DNA of 64,000 bases, taken from assembly GCF_003515775.1 (NCBI RefSeq), contig NZ_QWEI01000005.1, positions 124,001 to 188,000 on the forward strand. Reading direction: 5' to 3'. A program made the translations under genes and the position numbers. Source of the DNA: Ureibacillus yapensis. GTDB lineage: Bacteria > Bacillota > Bacilli > Bacillales_A > Planococcaceae. A model generated the notes under the pieces. It did not search any database. It was not told where the DNA came from and saw only the letters and a list, made by a program, of their open reading frames with translations. How positions within the stretch are numbered: the stretch's first letter is position 1; the number at the start of each line of letters is the position of its first letter. Shown one piece after another: positions 26,894 through 34,970 of the stretch.

Positions 26894-28297
26894 ATGGCAA
26901 TTCAAATATTTAATTCCTTATCCAGACAAAAAGAACCTTTTGTCCCGCTGGAAGAAGGAAAAGTGAAAATGTATGTTTGTGGTCCAACGGTCTATAACTT
27001 TATTCATATCGGCAATGCACGGCCTGTTATTGTGTATGACACGGTTCGCCGCTACCTTCAATATAAAGGGTTTGATGTAAAATTCGTATCCAACTTTACG
27101 GATGTCGATGACAAAATCATTAAGGCGGCAAATGAACTGGGTGAGGATGTTTCCGACTTAACGAACCGCTTTATCGATGCCTATTTTGAAGACATTACAG
27201 CGCTTGGCTGCCAAAAAGCGGATGTCCATCCCCGCGTAACCAACCACATGGACGACATTATTGCCTTTATCGGTGTTTTGATCGACAAAGGATTTGCCTA
27301 TGAATCGCAGGGTGATGTGTATTATCGCACACGCAAATTTGAAGAGTACGGAAAACTGTCGCACCAACCAATTGATGATTTGAAAGTTGGCGCACGCATC
27401 GAAGCGGGCGAGAAAAAGGAAGATCCGCTTGATTTTGCTTTATGGAAAGCGGCGAAACCCGGAGAAATCAAATGGGAAAGCCCATGGGGAGAAGGGCGTC
27501 CAGGATGGCATATTGAGTGCTCTGTTATGGCGCGTGAACACTTGGGGGACACAATCGACATCCATGCAGGAGGACAGGATTTAACGTTCCCTCACCATGA
27601 AAATGAAATTGCCCAGTCGGAAGCCTATACCGGAAAGACCTTTGCTCGCTACTGGATGCATAATGGGTATATTAATATTGATAACGAGAAAATGTCAAAA
27701 TCCCTTGGGAACTTTGTTCTGGTCCATGATATTCGCCAGCAAATTGACCCGCAAGTATTGCGTTTCTTTATGTTATCGGTGCATTACCGCCATCCGATTA
27801 ACTTCGCGCAAGATTTAGTGGAAGCTGCCAAAAGCGGGCTTGAAAGACTGCGCTCTGCTTACTCCAACCTTCAACACCGCTTAACGGCATCGGCTAATTT
27901 ATCGAATAATGGGGAAGAGTATTTAACGCAAATCCAGGAAGTGAAAAAACAATTCGAAAATGCGATGGATGATGATTTTAATACGGCGAATGCCATTTCC
28001 GCTTTATTCGAACTAGCACGGATTGCGAACACGTATTTAAACGAAAATAATACAGAAGAGCATGTTTTGAAAACATTCCTGGAAACGTTCGATGTACTTG
28101 GCGATGTATTGGGCATTAAACTGGCTGATGAAGATGAAATATTGGATGAAGAAATTGAAGCGTTGATCGAGGAACGAAATGCGGCTCGTAAAAATCGCGA
28201 TTTTGCCCGGTCTGATGAAATTCGCGACCAATTATTAAGTATGAATATCATCTTGGAAGATACTCGACAAGGTACACGCTGGAAACGGGGTTTATAA
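26894..28297 (+). CDS. cysS: Cysteinyl-tRNA synthetase
   Basis: A 467-residue class I synthetase that charges tRNA-Cys. It has the zinc-site Cys in [10 protein letters not shown], the HIGH motif FIHIGNARP, the zinc-binding ECSVM and HHENE segments, and the KMSKS motif in KMSKSLGNF near 265. The C-terminal anticodon-binding helices are complete. AAAAGGAGAGTG precedes ATG 26894, right after repeat copy D. Expression should depend on the upstream T-box. It is followed within one base by mrnC, so the downstream RNA-processing genes share this regulation unless internal promoters exist. Confidence 0.97.
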   Translation: MAIQIFNSLSRQKEPFVPLEEGKVKMYVCGPTVYNFIHIGNARPVIVYDTVRRYLQYKGFDVKFVSNFTDVDDKIIKAANELGEDVSDLTNRFIDAYFEDITALGCQKADVHPRVTNHMDDIIAFIGVLIDKGFAYESQGDVYYRTRKFEEYGKLSHQPIDDLKVGARIEAGEKKEDPLDFALWKAAKPGEIKWESPWGEGRPGWHIECSVMAREHLGDTIDIHAGGQDLTFPHHENEIAQSEAYTGKTFARYWMHNGYINIDNEKMSKSLGNFVLVHDIRQQIDPQVLRFFMLSVHYRHPINFAQDLVEAAKSGLERLRSAYSNLQHRLTASANLSNNGEEYLTQIQEVKKQFENAMDDDFNTANAISALFELARIANTYLNENNTEEHVLKTFLETFDVLGDVLGIKLADEDEILDEEIEALIEERNAARKNRDFARSDEIRDQLLSMNIILEDTRQGTRWKRGL

Positions 28298-28298
28298 G

Positions 28299-28715
28299 AT
28301 GTCCCAACTCCGTATTCAAGATGTAAAGCAATTAAATGCATTAGCTTTGGCTTATATGGGAGATGCCGTTCTTGAACAAAAAGTTCGGGAGCATCTCCTC
28401 TTGATGGGCAGAGCGAAGCCGAACCGACTGCATAATGAAGCAACGAAATATGTCTCTGCCAAAGCGCAGTCGATGATCATACACCGATTGATCGATGAAA
28501 ATTATCTAACAGATGAAGAACTGGCTGTCTTTAAAAGAGGGCGCAATGCCAAATCGGGGTCGGTCCCGAAAAATACAGACGTTCAAACCTATCGCAATAG
28601 CTCCGGGTTTGAAGCGATTTTAGGAAGTCTGTATTTAACGAAGCAATATGACCGGGTAGATGAAATGATCGAATATGCCATAAAAATTGTTGAAGAGTCG
28701 AAAGGGGCTTCTTAA
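28299..28715 (+). CDS. mrnC: Mini-ribonuclease 3
   Basis: A 138-residue RNase III-like enzyme without a double-stranded RNA-binding domain. In Bacillus it trims the ends of 23S rRNA precursor. The catalytic-domain signature LALAYMGDAVLEQKVREHL near the start contains the acidic residues. GRNAKSGSVPKNTDVQTYR and SSGFEAILGSLYLTKQ are typical of the family. Length is normal. It lies one base after cysS and directly abuts rlmB. Confidence 0.95.
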   Translation: MSQLRIQDVKQLNALALAYMGDAVLEQKVREHLLLMGRAKPNRLHNEATKYVSAKAQSMIIHRLIDENYLTDEELAVFKRGRNAKSGSVPKNTDVQTYRNSSGFEAILGSLYLTKQYDRVDEMIEYAIKIVEESKGAS

Positions 28716-29468
28716 ATGAGTGAACATAACAATGAAATGATTGCCGGGAAGAATCCTGTGCTGGAAGCACTTCGCTCAGGCCGGGAAATCAATAAATTAT
28801 GGGTTGCCGAAGGGGTCAAAAAAACGGGGTTGAACGAATTGCTGGATTTGGCCCGTGAGCGCGGGGTCCTTGTTCAATTTGTACCTAAGAAAAAAGTGGA
28901 CCAGCTTTCCAGCGAAAACCATCAGGGAATCGTTGCTTCCGTAGCCGCCTATAAATATGCGGAACTCGATGATCTATTCGATGCCGCAAAAGCAAAAAAC
29001 GAAGATCCATTTTTCTTGATTCTTGATGAACTGGAAGATCCGCATAACTTGGGCTCGATTATGAGAACAGCGGATGCAATTGGTGTTCACGGCATTATTA
29101 TTCCAAAAAGACGGGCAGTTGGATTAACGGCAGTTGTCGCAAAGGCATCCACCGGGGCCATTGAACATGTGCCTGTTGTCCGCGTAACAAACCTTGCGCA
29201 AACAGTGGATGAACTAAAGGATCGCGGTGTGTGGATTGCCGGCACAGACGCGAAGGGGTCGGTTGATTACCGCAAGATGGATGCGACTTTGCCATTGGCG
29301 GTTATTATCGGCAGTGAAGGCCATGGAATGAGTCGATTGCTGAAAGAAAAATGCGATTTTCTTTACCATTTGCCGATGATTGGCCATGTCAATTCCTTAA
29401 ACGCTTCGGTAGCCGCAGCGCTTTTAATGTATGAAGTATACCGCAAACGCCAAGAGAAGAACGGATAG
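28716..29468 (+). CDS. rlmB: 23S rRNA (guanosine-2'-O) methyltransferase RlmB (YacO)
   Basis: A 250-residue SpoU-type (SPOUT, trefoil-knot) methyltransferase using SAM. The N-terminal substrate-binding domain is about 1-85, beginning MIAGKNPVLEAL. SpoU motifs are LDELEDPHNLGSIMRTADA (motif 1), VIIGSEGHGM (motif 2) and VNSLNASVAAALLMYE (motif 3). By orthology it methylates 23S rRNA (the G2251-equivalent site in E. coli); the exact base is inferred. It starts immediately after mrnC. Confidence 0.93.
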   Translation: MSEHNNEMIAGKNPVLEALRSGREINKLWVAEGVKKTGLNELLDLARERGVLVQFVPKKKVDQLSSENHQGIVASVAAYKYAELDDLFDAAKAKNEDPFFLILDELEDPHNLGSIMRTADAIGVHGIIIPKRRAVGLTAVVAKASTGAIEHVPVVRVTNLAQTVDELKDRGVWIAGTDAKGSVDYRKMDATLPLAVIIGSEGHGMSRLLKEKCDFLYHLPMIGHVNSLNASVAAALLMYEVYRKRQEKNG

Positions 29469-29476
29469 GATGGGTT

Positions 29477-29989
29477 ATGCAAACCATTTTAATCGTCGAT
29501 GGCTATAATATGATTGGCGCTTGGAAGGAATTACGCCCTCTTCGCGATACGAATTTTGAGGAGGCACGCAATCGCTTGCTTGAACTGATGGCAGAATATA
29601 AAGCTGCCATGGGCGGGCGAGTGATTGTGGTTTTTGATGCCCACCAAGTGCCGGGAATACAACAAACCTATATACAAAATGCGGTTGAAATCATTTATAC
29701 TAGAAAAAATGAAACAGCAGATGAACGAATCGAAAAATTAACAAATGAATTAAAGGGACGCAAAATACAAATCTATGTAGCTACTTCCGATATGACAGAG
29801 CAAAATGTTATTTTCGGGAACGGGGCCCTTCGAAAATCTGCTCGTGAATTAGAAATAGAAATGTCGATCATCCAGTCCAATATCTCTCAAGAAGTAAAAT
29901 CAACCCGTAAAGAAAAACCCAAATCCAGAATACAATTATCCAAAGAAGTTGAATTAGCTTTCGAAAAATGGAGGAGAGGGTTAAAATAA
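29477..29989 (+). CDS. rae1: Ribosome-associated endoribonuclease Rae1 (YacP)
   Basis: A 170-residue NYN-domain nuclease, the same length as B. subtilis Rae1, which cleaves mRNA in the ribosomal A site. It begins ILIVDGYNMIGAW with the conserved Asp. VVFDAHQVPG and the KNETADERIEKL segment with further acidic residues follow, and VATSDMTEQNVIFG resembles the family third motif. The basic C-terminal tail ends FEKWRRGLK. It follows rlmB by eight bases and is the last gene before the sigH promoter. Confidence 0.92.
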   Translation: MQTILIVDGYNMIGAWKELRPLRDTNFEEARNRLLELMAEYKAAMGGRVIVVFDAHQVPGIQQTYIQNAVEIIYTRKNETADERIEKLTNELKGRKIQIYVATSDMTEQNVIFGNGALRKSARELEIEMSIIQSNISQEVKSTRKEKPKSRIQLSKEVELAFEKWRRGLK

Positions 29990-29993
29990 CTAA

Positions 29994-30023
29994 TTGACCT
30001 ATATTTTCCAACTCCGTTATACT
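29994..30023 (+). promoter_or_regulatory. Sigma-A promoter of sigH
   Basis: TTGACC (29994-29999), an 18-base spacer and TATACT (30018-30023), starting five bases after the rae1 stop. B. subtilis sigH is likewise read from a sigma-A promoter (AbrB-repressed there). Confidence 0.8.
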
Positions 30024-30060
30024 GTTTCTAACACAATACGAACGTTCTGGGGTGAGGCCG

Positions 30061-30708
30061 ATGCTAAATAGTTATACAACTCAAGTGTTACAACGATTTG
30101 AAGACCTTTCAGATGAACAACTGATCGAAGAAGTGCATCACGGTAATACCGAAGCGTTAGATTATTTAATCACGAAGTACCGATTGTTCGTCAAGGCGAA
30201 GGCGCGCTCTTATTTTTTAATTGGCGCAGATAAAGAAGATATTGTCCAAGAAGGAATGATCGGTCTATATAAAGCGATTCGGGATTTTAAGGGAGACAAG
30301 CTTTCCTCTTTTAGGGCATTTGCCGAGCTTTGCATTACGCGGCAAATCATCACGGCAATCAAAACGGCAACACGTCAAAAACATATTCCGCTCAATTCCT
30401 ATGTTTCTCTCGATAAACCAATCTATGATGAAGAATCAGATAGAACGCTAATGGATGTGATCACAAGTTCCGAATCGGAAGACCCGGAACATTTAATGAT
30501 CAACCGTGAGGAATACTCCCATTTGGAAGAAAAAATTGGCGAAATATTAAGCGAACTTGAACAGCAGGTTCTTGCCCTGTACTTGGATGGGCAATCGTAT
30601 AACGAAATTTCGGAGGAGTTAAACCGCCATGTAAAATCAATTGACAATGCGCTGCAGCGTGTAAAAAGAAAATTGGAACGCCATCTGGAGATTGGTGAAA
30701 TTACTTAG
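30061..30708 (+). CDS. sigH: RNA polymerase sigma-H factor
   Basis: A 215-residue sigma-70 family factor of the early stationary phase and sporulation pathway. Region 2 contains LDYLITKYRLFVKAKARSYF and DKEDIVQEGMIGLYKAI (core binding and -10 recognition). ITRQIITAIKTATRQKHIPLNS is near-identical to B. subtilis SigH. Region 4 has YLDGQSYNEISEELNRHVKSIDNALQRVK for -35 recognition. I start at ATG 30061 after GGGGTGAGG; GTG 30052 is inside that site. Presence of SigH fits a spore-forming or competence-capable Bacillales. Confidence 0.96.
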   Translation: MLNSYTTQVLQRFEDLSDEQLIEEVHHGNTEALDYLITKYRLFVKAKARSYFLIGADKEDIVQEGMIGLYKAIRDFKGDKLSSFRAFAELCITRQIITAIKTATRQKHIPLNSYVSLDKPIYDEESDRTLMDVITSSESEDPEHLMINREEYSHLEEKIGEILSELEQQVLALYLDGQSYNEISEELNRHVKSIDNALQRVKRKLERHLEIGEIT

Positions 30709-30769
30709 CTTCAACGAAGTCTGCACTTTCGAAATGCAAGGCTCATTTGTTGCAAAAACCCCTCCCTTA

Positions 30770-30798
30770 TTGACAGCAAAAGGTTTAGGTGTTAGTCT
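30770..30798 (+). promoter_or_regulatory. Possible promoter of rpmG-secE
   Basis: A perfect TTGACA (30770-30775) is followed 17 bases later by TAGTCT (30793-30798), a poor -10. The position before rpmG is sensible but the -10 is weak. Confidence 0.4.
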
Positions 30799-30835
30799 TT
30801 AGAAGTAAAAATGCCGAAATAGGTGAATGTTTATT

Positions 30836-30982
30836 ATGGCTAAAAAAATCGTGTTATGTTGCGAAAAATGCGGATCGAGAAATTATTCAGTTCCGGAAAG
30901 ACCAAATCAAACTGAACGTCTCGAATTAAAAAAGTTTTGCTCGCATTGCAACGAACATACAGTTCATAGACAAACTCGTTAA
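30836..30982 (+). CDS. rpmG: 50S ribosomal protein L33, zinc-ribbon type
   Basis: A 48-residue L33 beginning MAKKIVLCCEKCGSRNY and ending HTVHRQTR. Cysteine pairs in CCEKC and CSHC make a zinc ribbon, so this is the C+ paralogue. AGGTGA lies ten bases before ATG 30836. It sits immediately upstream of secE-nusG as in other Bacillales. Confidence 0.95.
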   Translation: MAKKIVLCCEKCGSRNYSVPERPNQTERLELKKFCSHCNEHTVHRQTR

Positions 30983-31075
30983 AATCGAGAAAAGTATTAT
31001 GCTGCTTCAGGTATTTGAATTAGTAAATTTAGATTGAAACATAGAATAGATGATTTGTTCGGAGGTTAAGCTAGA

Positions 31076-31261
31076 ATGGGCAAGATTAAGAAGTTTCTTT
31101 CAGATGTTATGTCTGAAATGAGAAAGACAAGCTGGCCAAAAAGTAAAGAGCTTACAAAATATACAGTTGTGGTAGTTACAACAGTAGTGATCATGGCGCT
31201 CTTTTTTGTGTTAGTGGATTTAGGCATTTCAGAATTGTTCCGTTGGTACATTGATCTATAA
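31076..31261 (+). CDS. secE: Preprotein translocase subunit SecE
   Basis: A 61-residue single-span SecE, the short Gram-positive form. The amphipathic N-terminal helix with the conserved MRKTSWPKSKEL comes first, then one membrane helix (about 29-52, YTVVVVTTVVIMALFFVLVD). It clamps SecY in the SecYEG channel. TTCGGAGG precedes ATG 31076. A terminator-like hairpin follows, before nusG. Confidence 0.95.
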   Translation: MGKIKKFLSDVMSEMRKTSWPKSKELTKYTVVVVTTVVIMALFFVLVDLGISELFRWYIDL

Positions 31262-31287
31262 AATGCATGTTAATATTATGAAAATGG

Positions 31288-31316
31288 CCCGTCTTTAAAT
31301 GTTAACGGGTTTTTTT
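31288..31316 (+). terminator. Terminator between secE and nusG
   Basis: A short stem, CCCGT (31288-31292) with ACGGG (31305-31309), around a 12-base loop with some inner pairing, then TTTTTTTC. It would partly separate nusG expression from secE. Confidence 0.6.
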
Positions 31317-31443
31317 CATTTGCGTTAAAATAAACGACAAAATGAAAAGGTTTTTAGTGTAACAATAGCGAAGGTTAAAGAAATTTTTTATACTGTTGTT
31401 TCAAGCGGTTTAAAAGCTTCGTCAAGTGCATGTGATAAGTGAA

Positions 31444-31465
31444 GGAGGGACGGACGGTTAGTCCG
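31444..31465 (+). promoter_or_regulatory. Distant ribosome binding site with intervening hairpin before nusG
   Basis: GGAGGG (31444-31449) is 24 bases from ATG 31474, too far for normal initiation. Between them lies CGGAC-GGTTA-GTCCG (31451-31465), a perfect 5-bp hairpin. Folding removes 15 bases and leaves an effective spacing of nine. No closer Shine-Dalgarno exists. Confidence 0.6.
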
Positions 31466-31473
31466 GCAACATT

Positions 31474-32010
31474 ATGGAGAAAAGATGGTATGTAGTGCAT
31501 ACGTATTCAGGGTATGAAAATCGCGTAAAAGCAAACCTGGAAAAACGGGTTGAGACGATGGGGATGCAAGATAATATTTTCCGCGTGGTTGTACCTGAGC
31601 ACGAAGAGACAGATTTAAAAGATGGAAAAAAACGCACTGTAATGCGCAAGGTTTTCCCTGGTTATGTATTGGTTGAAATGATTTTAACGGACGAGTCCTG
31701 GTATGTTGTACGTAATACACCGGGGGTTACAGGTTTCATTGGTTCATCGGGCGGAGGGGCAAAACCTACTCCGTTATTGCCTGAAGAGGTAGAACGTCTA
31801 TTGCGCCAGATGGGTATTTCGAAAAAGGCAATCGGCGAAATGGATGTAACGGTTGGAGAAGTAGTAGAAGTGCTCGAAGGTCCATTTGCCCACTTCCAAG
31901 GAAAAGTGGAAGAAATCGATATGGACAAAGGCAAAGTAAAAGTGAGCATCGATATGTTCGGCCGTGAAACAAAAATGGAGCTGGACTTCGAACAAATCCA
32001 AAAAATCTAG
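31474..32010 (+). CDS. nusG: Transcription termination/antitermination factor NusG
   Basis: A 178-residue NusG. The NGN domain (about 1-110) starts WYVVHTYSGYENRVKANLEKR and contains KVFPGYVLVEM and RNTPGVTGFIG. The C-terminal KOW domain (about 125-175) has GEVVEVLEGPFAHFQGKVEEID. It binds the RNA polymerase clamp helices, promotes pausing in Bacillus and couples to ribosome or Rho. The start codon is separated from its Shine-Dalgarno by a hairpin. Confidence 0.97.
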   Translation: MEKRWYVVHTYSGYENRVKANLEKRVETMGMQDNIFRVVVPEHEETDLKDGKKRTVMRKVFPGYVLVEMILTDESWYVVRNTPGVTGFIGSSGGGAKPTPLLPEEVERLLRQMGISKKAIGEMDVTVGEVVEVLEGPFAHFQGKVEEIDMDKGKVKVSIDMFGRETKMELDFEQIQKI

Positions 32011-32047
32011 TTCTTCCAGACGCTGAATAATTTGGATAAGATTTTAC

Positions 32048-32076
32048 TTGCTTATACAAAGTAAAAGTGTTATCAT
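32048..32076 (+). promoter_or_regulatory. Sigma-A promoter of rplK-rplA
   Basis: TTGCTT (32048-32053), a 17-base spacer and TATCAT (32071-32076). It gives a leader of about 130 bases before rplK. Confidence 0.7.
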
Positions 32077-32163
32077 TTCATAGGTCAGACTGTCCAAGTA
32101 CAGTTTGTCAACAAATCTAATTTTTTAATGTTATCGGCAATTAGCTGACAGACAGATATTTGA

Positions 32164-32188
32164 GTGGGAGGGGCGACCCAATTACCAC
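32164..32188 (+). promoter_or_regulatory. Candidate structured leader (L1-type site) before rplK
   Basis: GTGG (32164-32167) pairs with CCAC (32185-32188), and GGG pairs with CCC around a CGA loop at 32171-32179, leaving an asymmetric internal loop. Two short stems with an internal loop resemble known L1-binding mRNA sites, and the L11-L1 leader is where L1 acts in E. coli. Binding here is inferred only. Confidence 0.4.
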
Positions 32189-32214
32189 ATCACGGACTTA
32201 AGGAGGTGTGTCTC

Positions 32215-32640
32215 GTGGCTAAAAAAGTTATTAAAATTGTAAAACTTCAAATCCCTGCTGGTAAAGCGAATCCAGCTCCACCGGTTGGTCCTGCATTAGG
32301 TCAAGCAGGTGTTAACATCATGGGATTCTGTAAGGAGTTCAACGCTCGTACAGCTGATCAAGCTGGTTTAATCATTCCAGTTGAAATCACTGTTTTCGAA
32401 GACCGTTCTTTCACTTTCATTACAAAAACTCCACCTGCAGCAGTGTTGCTTAAAGTAGCAGCAGGTATCCAATCTGGATCAGGTGAACCAAACCGTAAAA
32501 AAGTTGCAACGGTTAAACGCGATAAAGTTCGCGAAATCGCTGAACAAAAAATGCCAGACCTAAACGCTGCATCTGTTGAAGCGGCTATGGCGATGGTTGA
32601 AGGTACAGCACGAAGCATGGGTATTACTATCGAAGACTAA
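32215..32640 (+). CDS. rplK: 50S ribosomal protein L11
   Basis: A 141-residue L11 of the GTPase-associated centre, contacting 23S rRNA near elongation factors; RelA and thiopeptides act here. It starts [20 protein letters not shown], with the proline-rich [13 protein letters not shown], and ends [12 protein letters not shown]. The start is GTG 32215, six bases after AGGAGGTG; the open frame upstream to 32164 is the structured leader. It is first of the L11-L1 pair. Confidence 0.97.
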   Translation: MAKKVIKIVKLQIPAGKANPAPPVGPALGQAGVNIMGFCKEFNARTADQAGLIIPVEITVFEDRSFTFITKTPPAAVLLKVAAGIQSGSGEPNRKKVATVKRDKVREIAEQKMPDLNAASVEAAMAMVEGTARSMGITIED

Positions 32641-32774
32641 TTCGTAGCAATTCCTGTTTACTTGATGATGAAGGCTTTTGTTTTTGGAGGTTGCGGTAAG
32701 TTCTAAGGGAACAAGCGCAACCTCTATTCGTGGGAGGAAATTCCGCTATAACCACAATCAAGGAGGAAATTATA

Positions 32775-33473
32775 ATGGCAAAAAAAGGTAAAAGACTGCA
32801 AGACGCAGCTAAATTAGTTGACCGTTCAACTTTATATACAGCTGAAGAAGCAATTGCTTTAGCAAAACAAACAAGCACAGTGAAATTTGATGCAACAGTA
32901 GAAGTTGCTTTCAGACTTGGAATCGATACTCGTAAAAACGACCAACAAATCCGTGGAGCAGTAGTGCTTCCGAACGGTACTGGTAAAACTCAACGTGTAT
33001 TGGTTTTCGCTAAAGGCGATAAAATCAAAGAAGCAGAAGCTGCAGGTGCTGACTATGTAGGCGATGCAGAGTATATCAACAAAATCCAACAAGGTTGGTT
33101 CGAGTTTGACGTAATCGTTGCAACTCCTGACATGATGGGTGAAGTTGGTAAACTTGGTCGTGTATTAGGACCTAAAGGCTTAATGCCAAACCCTAAAACA
33201 GGTACAGTTACGTTTGACGTAACAAAAGCAATCAATGAAATCAAAGCTGGTAAAGTAGAATACCGCGCTGACAAAGCTGGTATCATCCACGCTCCTATCG
33301 GTAAAGTTTCATTCGATACAGAAAAATTAGTAGAAAACTTTGTAGCTGTATTTGACGTTGTTCAAAAAGCGAAACCAGCAGCAGCTAAAGGTACTTACAT
33401 GAAATCTGTAAATGTTACAACAACAATGGGGCCATCAGTGAAAATTGATCCAACTGGCGTAGTTGTAAAATAA
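32775..33473 (+). CDS. rplA: 50S ribosomal protein L1
   Basis: A 232-residue L1 of the ribosomal L1 stalk. It has the family signature [22 protein letters not shown] in the second domain and [17 protein letters not shown]. It can act as a translational repressor of its own operon in other bacteria. The start is ATG 32775 after AAGGAGGAAATT; the extra upstream frame from 32730 is spacer. No clear terminator separates it from the L10 promoter. Confidence 0.97.
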   Translation: MAKKGKRLQDAAKLVDRSTLYTAEEAIALAKQTSTVKFDATVEVAFRLGIDTRKNDQQIRGAVVLPNGTGKTQRVLVFAKGDKIKEAEAAGADYVGDAEYINKIQQGWFEFDVIVATPDMMGEVGKLGRVLGPKGLMPNPKTGTVTFDVTKAINEIKAGKVEYRADKAGIIHAPIGKVSFDTEKLVENFVAVFDVVQKAKPAAAKGTYMKSVNVTTTMGPSVKIDPTGVVVK

Positions 33474-33508
33474 TATATATTATTTTTAAAAAAATCAAAA
33501 GAATATTC

Positions 33509-33537
33509 TTGACAACATCCCTCTTTTTCAGTAAGAT
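33509..33537 (+). promoter_or_regulatory. Sigma-A promoter of rplJ-rplL
   Basis: A perfect TTGACA (33509-33514), a 17-base spacer and TAAGAT (33532-33537), a strong promoter. The start near 33544 begins the L10 leader. Confidence 0.9.
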
Positions 33538-33543
33538 GGAAGG

Positions 33544-33686
33544 CGTTGTGAATATCCATTTGTACCGTAGACAGTAGGGGTGCCTAGCACTTAATTTTTC
33601 CCTGCCGAGGACATCGAAATCGGATTCTATTTAAGATGATGAATTTTCGCCTCTAGTCTACTTTTGTGGCTAGAGGCTTTTCTTTT
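33544..33686 (+). promoter_or_regulatory. Ribosomal protein L10 leader with attenuator
   Basis: A leader of the L10 type, holding GACAGTAGGGGTGCCTAGCAC ... CCCTGCCGAGGACATCG, which resembles the L10(L12)4 binding region. It ends in a terminator: GCCTCTAG (33649-33656) with CTAGAGGC (33670-33677) and TTTTCTTTT. GTAGAC (33567-33572) can pair with GTCTAC (33656-33661), giving an antiterminator. Excess L10-L12 would favour termination. Confidence 0.85.
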
Positions 33687-33725
33687 GTCGGTATAAATGA
33701 CCCATTCTAATAGGAGGTGTCAATC

Positions 33726-34226
33726 ATGGGCAATGCAATTGAAACAAAAAAGGTTCAAGTACAAGAAATCGCTGATAAATTCCAAGCGGCTGCTTCAGTA
33801 GTTGTAGTGGATTACCGTGGATTAACTGTTGCTCAAGTTACAGAACTTCGTAAACAACTTCGCGAAGCAGGTGTTGAGTTCAAAGTATACAAAAATACTT
33901 TAACTCGTCGTGCAACTGAAATCGTTGGTGTTGATGCGATTAACGAATTCTTAACTGGTCCAAACGCTGTTGCGTTCTCTAACGAAGACGTAGTAGCACC
34001 AGCGAAAATCATTAATGAATTCGCTAAAAAGAACGAAGCGCTTGAAATCAAAGCAGGGATCATCGAAGGTAGCGTTTCTTCAGCTGATGATGTGAAAGCT
34101 CTTGCTGAACTTCCATCACGCGAAGGTTTACTTTCTATGCTTTTATCTGTACTTCAAGCTCCAGTGCGCAACTTCGCACTTGCAACAAAAGCTGTTGCAG
34201 AACAAAAAGAAGAACAAGGCGCGTAA
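33726..34226 (+). CDS. rplJ: 50S ribosomal protein L10
   Basis: A 166-residue L10, base of the L12 stalk. The N-terminal RNA-binding domain contains [26 protein letters not shown]-type sequence and YKNTLTRRA. The C-terminal helix that carries L12 dimers ends [20 protein letters not shown] start at ATG 33726, six bases after AGGAGGTG; GTG 33717 is inside that site. Regulated by the upstream L10 leader. Confidence 0.97.
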   Translation: MGNAIETKKVQVQEIADKFQAAASVVVVDYRGLTVAQVTELRKQLREAGVEFKVYKNTLTRRATEIVGVDAINEFLTGPNAVAFSNEDVVAPAKIINEFAKKNEALEIKAGIIEGSVSSADDVKALAELPSREGLLSMLLSVLQAPVRNFALATKAVAEQKEEQGA

Positions 34227-34305
34227 GAGTAGCCTGAACTTCGTAACAACAAACTTAAGGCAAATAGCCTAACAAAACATAATATCCATATAGGAGGAAA
34301 ATATA

Positions 34306-34668
34306 ATGAACAAAGATCAAATCTTAGAAGCTATCAAAGCTATGACAGTTCTTGAATTAAACGATTTAGTAAAAGCAATCGAAGAAGAATTCGGTGTAAC
34401 AGCTGCTGCTCCTGTAGCAGTAGTAGGTGGCGCTGGTGCAGCTGCTGCTGAAGAAAAAACTGAATTTGACGTAGTACTAGCATCTGCTGGTGACCAAAAA
34501 ATTAAAGTAATCAAAGTGGTACGTGAAATCACTGGTCTTGGCTTGAAAGAAGCTAAAGAAGTAGTAGATAACGCTCCAAAAGCATTAAAAGAAGGCGTAT
34601 CTAAAGAAGAAGCTGAAGAAATCAAAGCTAAACTTGAAGAAGTTGGCGCTTCAATCGAAGTTAAATAA
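34306..34668 (+). CDS. rplL: 50S ribosomal protein L7/L12
   Basis: A 120-residue L12, the multicopy flexible stalk protein that recruits translation GTPases. The N-terminal dimerisation helix starts [20 protein letters not shown]. An Ala/Gly-rich hinge ([15 protein letters not shown]) follows. The C-terminal domain contains [39 protein letters not shown] is an excellent start. A terminator ends the operon. Confidence 0.98.
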   Translation: MNKDQILEAIKAMTVLELNDLVKAIEEEFGVTAAAPVAVVGGAGAAAAEEKTEFDVVLASAGDQKIKVIKVVREITGLGLKEAKEVVDNAPKALKEGVSKEEAEEIKAKLEEVGASIEVK

Positions 34669-34697
34669 TTTCTCGCTTCCCTTATTACCAATAAAAA

Positions 34698-34732
34698 GAA
34701 AGCTCGTCTATTTGACGAGCTTTCTTCATTTT
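34698..34732 (+). terminator. Terminator of rplJ-rplL
   Basis: A perfect 11-bp stem forms between GAAAGCTCGTC (34698-34708) and GACGAGCTTTC (34714-34724), followed by TTCATTTTTC. Confidence 0.88.
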
Positions 34733-34811
34733 TCTTTAGCGGATGAAAAGGGGAAACCCTCGTTGATATCCATATGAGAAAAAACGGATTTGTTGCATGG
34801 TGGCGACAAAC

Positions 34812-34839
34812 TATGCTTTCCTAGGAATATGAAAGCATA
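34812..34839 (+). repeat. Isolated inverted repeat
   Basis: TATGCTTTC (34812-34820) and GAAAGCATA (34831-34839) form a 9-bp stem with a 10-base loop, just before repeat copy E. There is no T-tract after it, so it is not an obvious terminator. Confidence 0.5.
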
Positions 34840-34849
34840 AAGCAAAAGT

Positions 34850-34953
34850 TGTCTAGCTCCAGCGCTTAAGGCTCATACGTAGTGCATCATGTCGGCTGGA
34901 CATGCGGACATGGCGTATCAACGACGGGGGCTAACCAGGGCGCTTGCGCTTTT
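34850..34953 (-). repeat. Dispersed modular repeat, copy E (inverted)
   Basis: It runs from TGTCTAGCTCCAGCGC to AGGGCGCTTGCGCTTTT, the two conserved ends in minus orientation, with a different, shorter interior containing ATGTCGGCTGGACATGCGGAC. It stops one or two bases before the ribosome binding site of the methyltransferase gene. Confidence 0.8.
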
Positions 34954-34970
34954 CTGAAGGAGGACGGTTG

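Noticed and set aside
27871-28443. 190-residue minus-strand frame over cysS and mrnC
   Set aside because: Antisense shadow, rich in Ser and Asn from reverse reading of Glu/Leu codons; no ribosome binding site.
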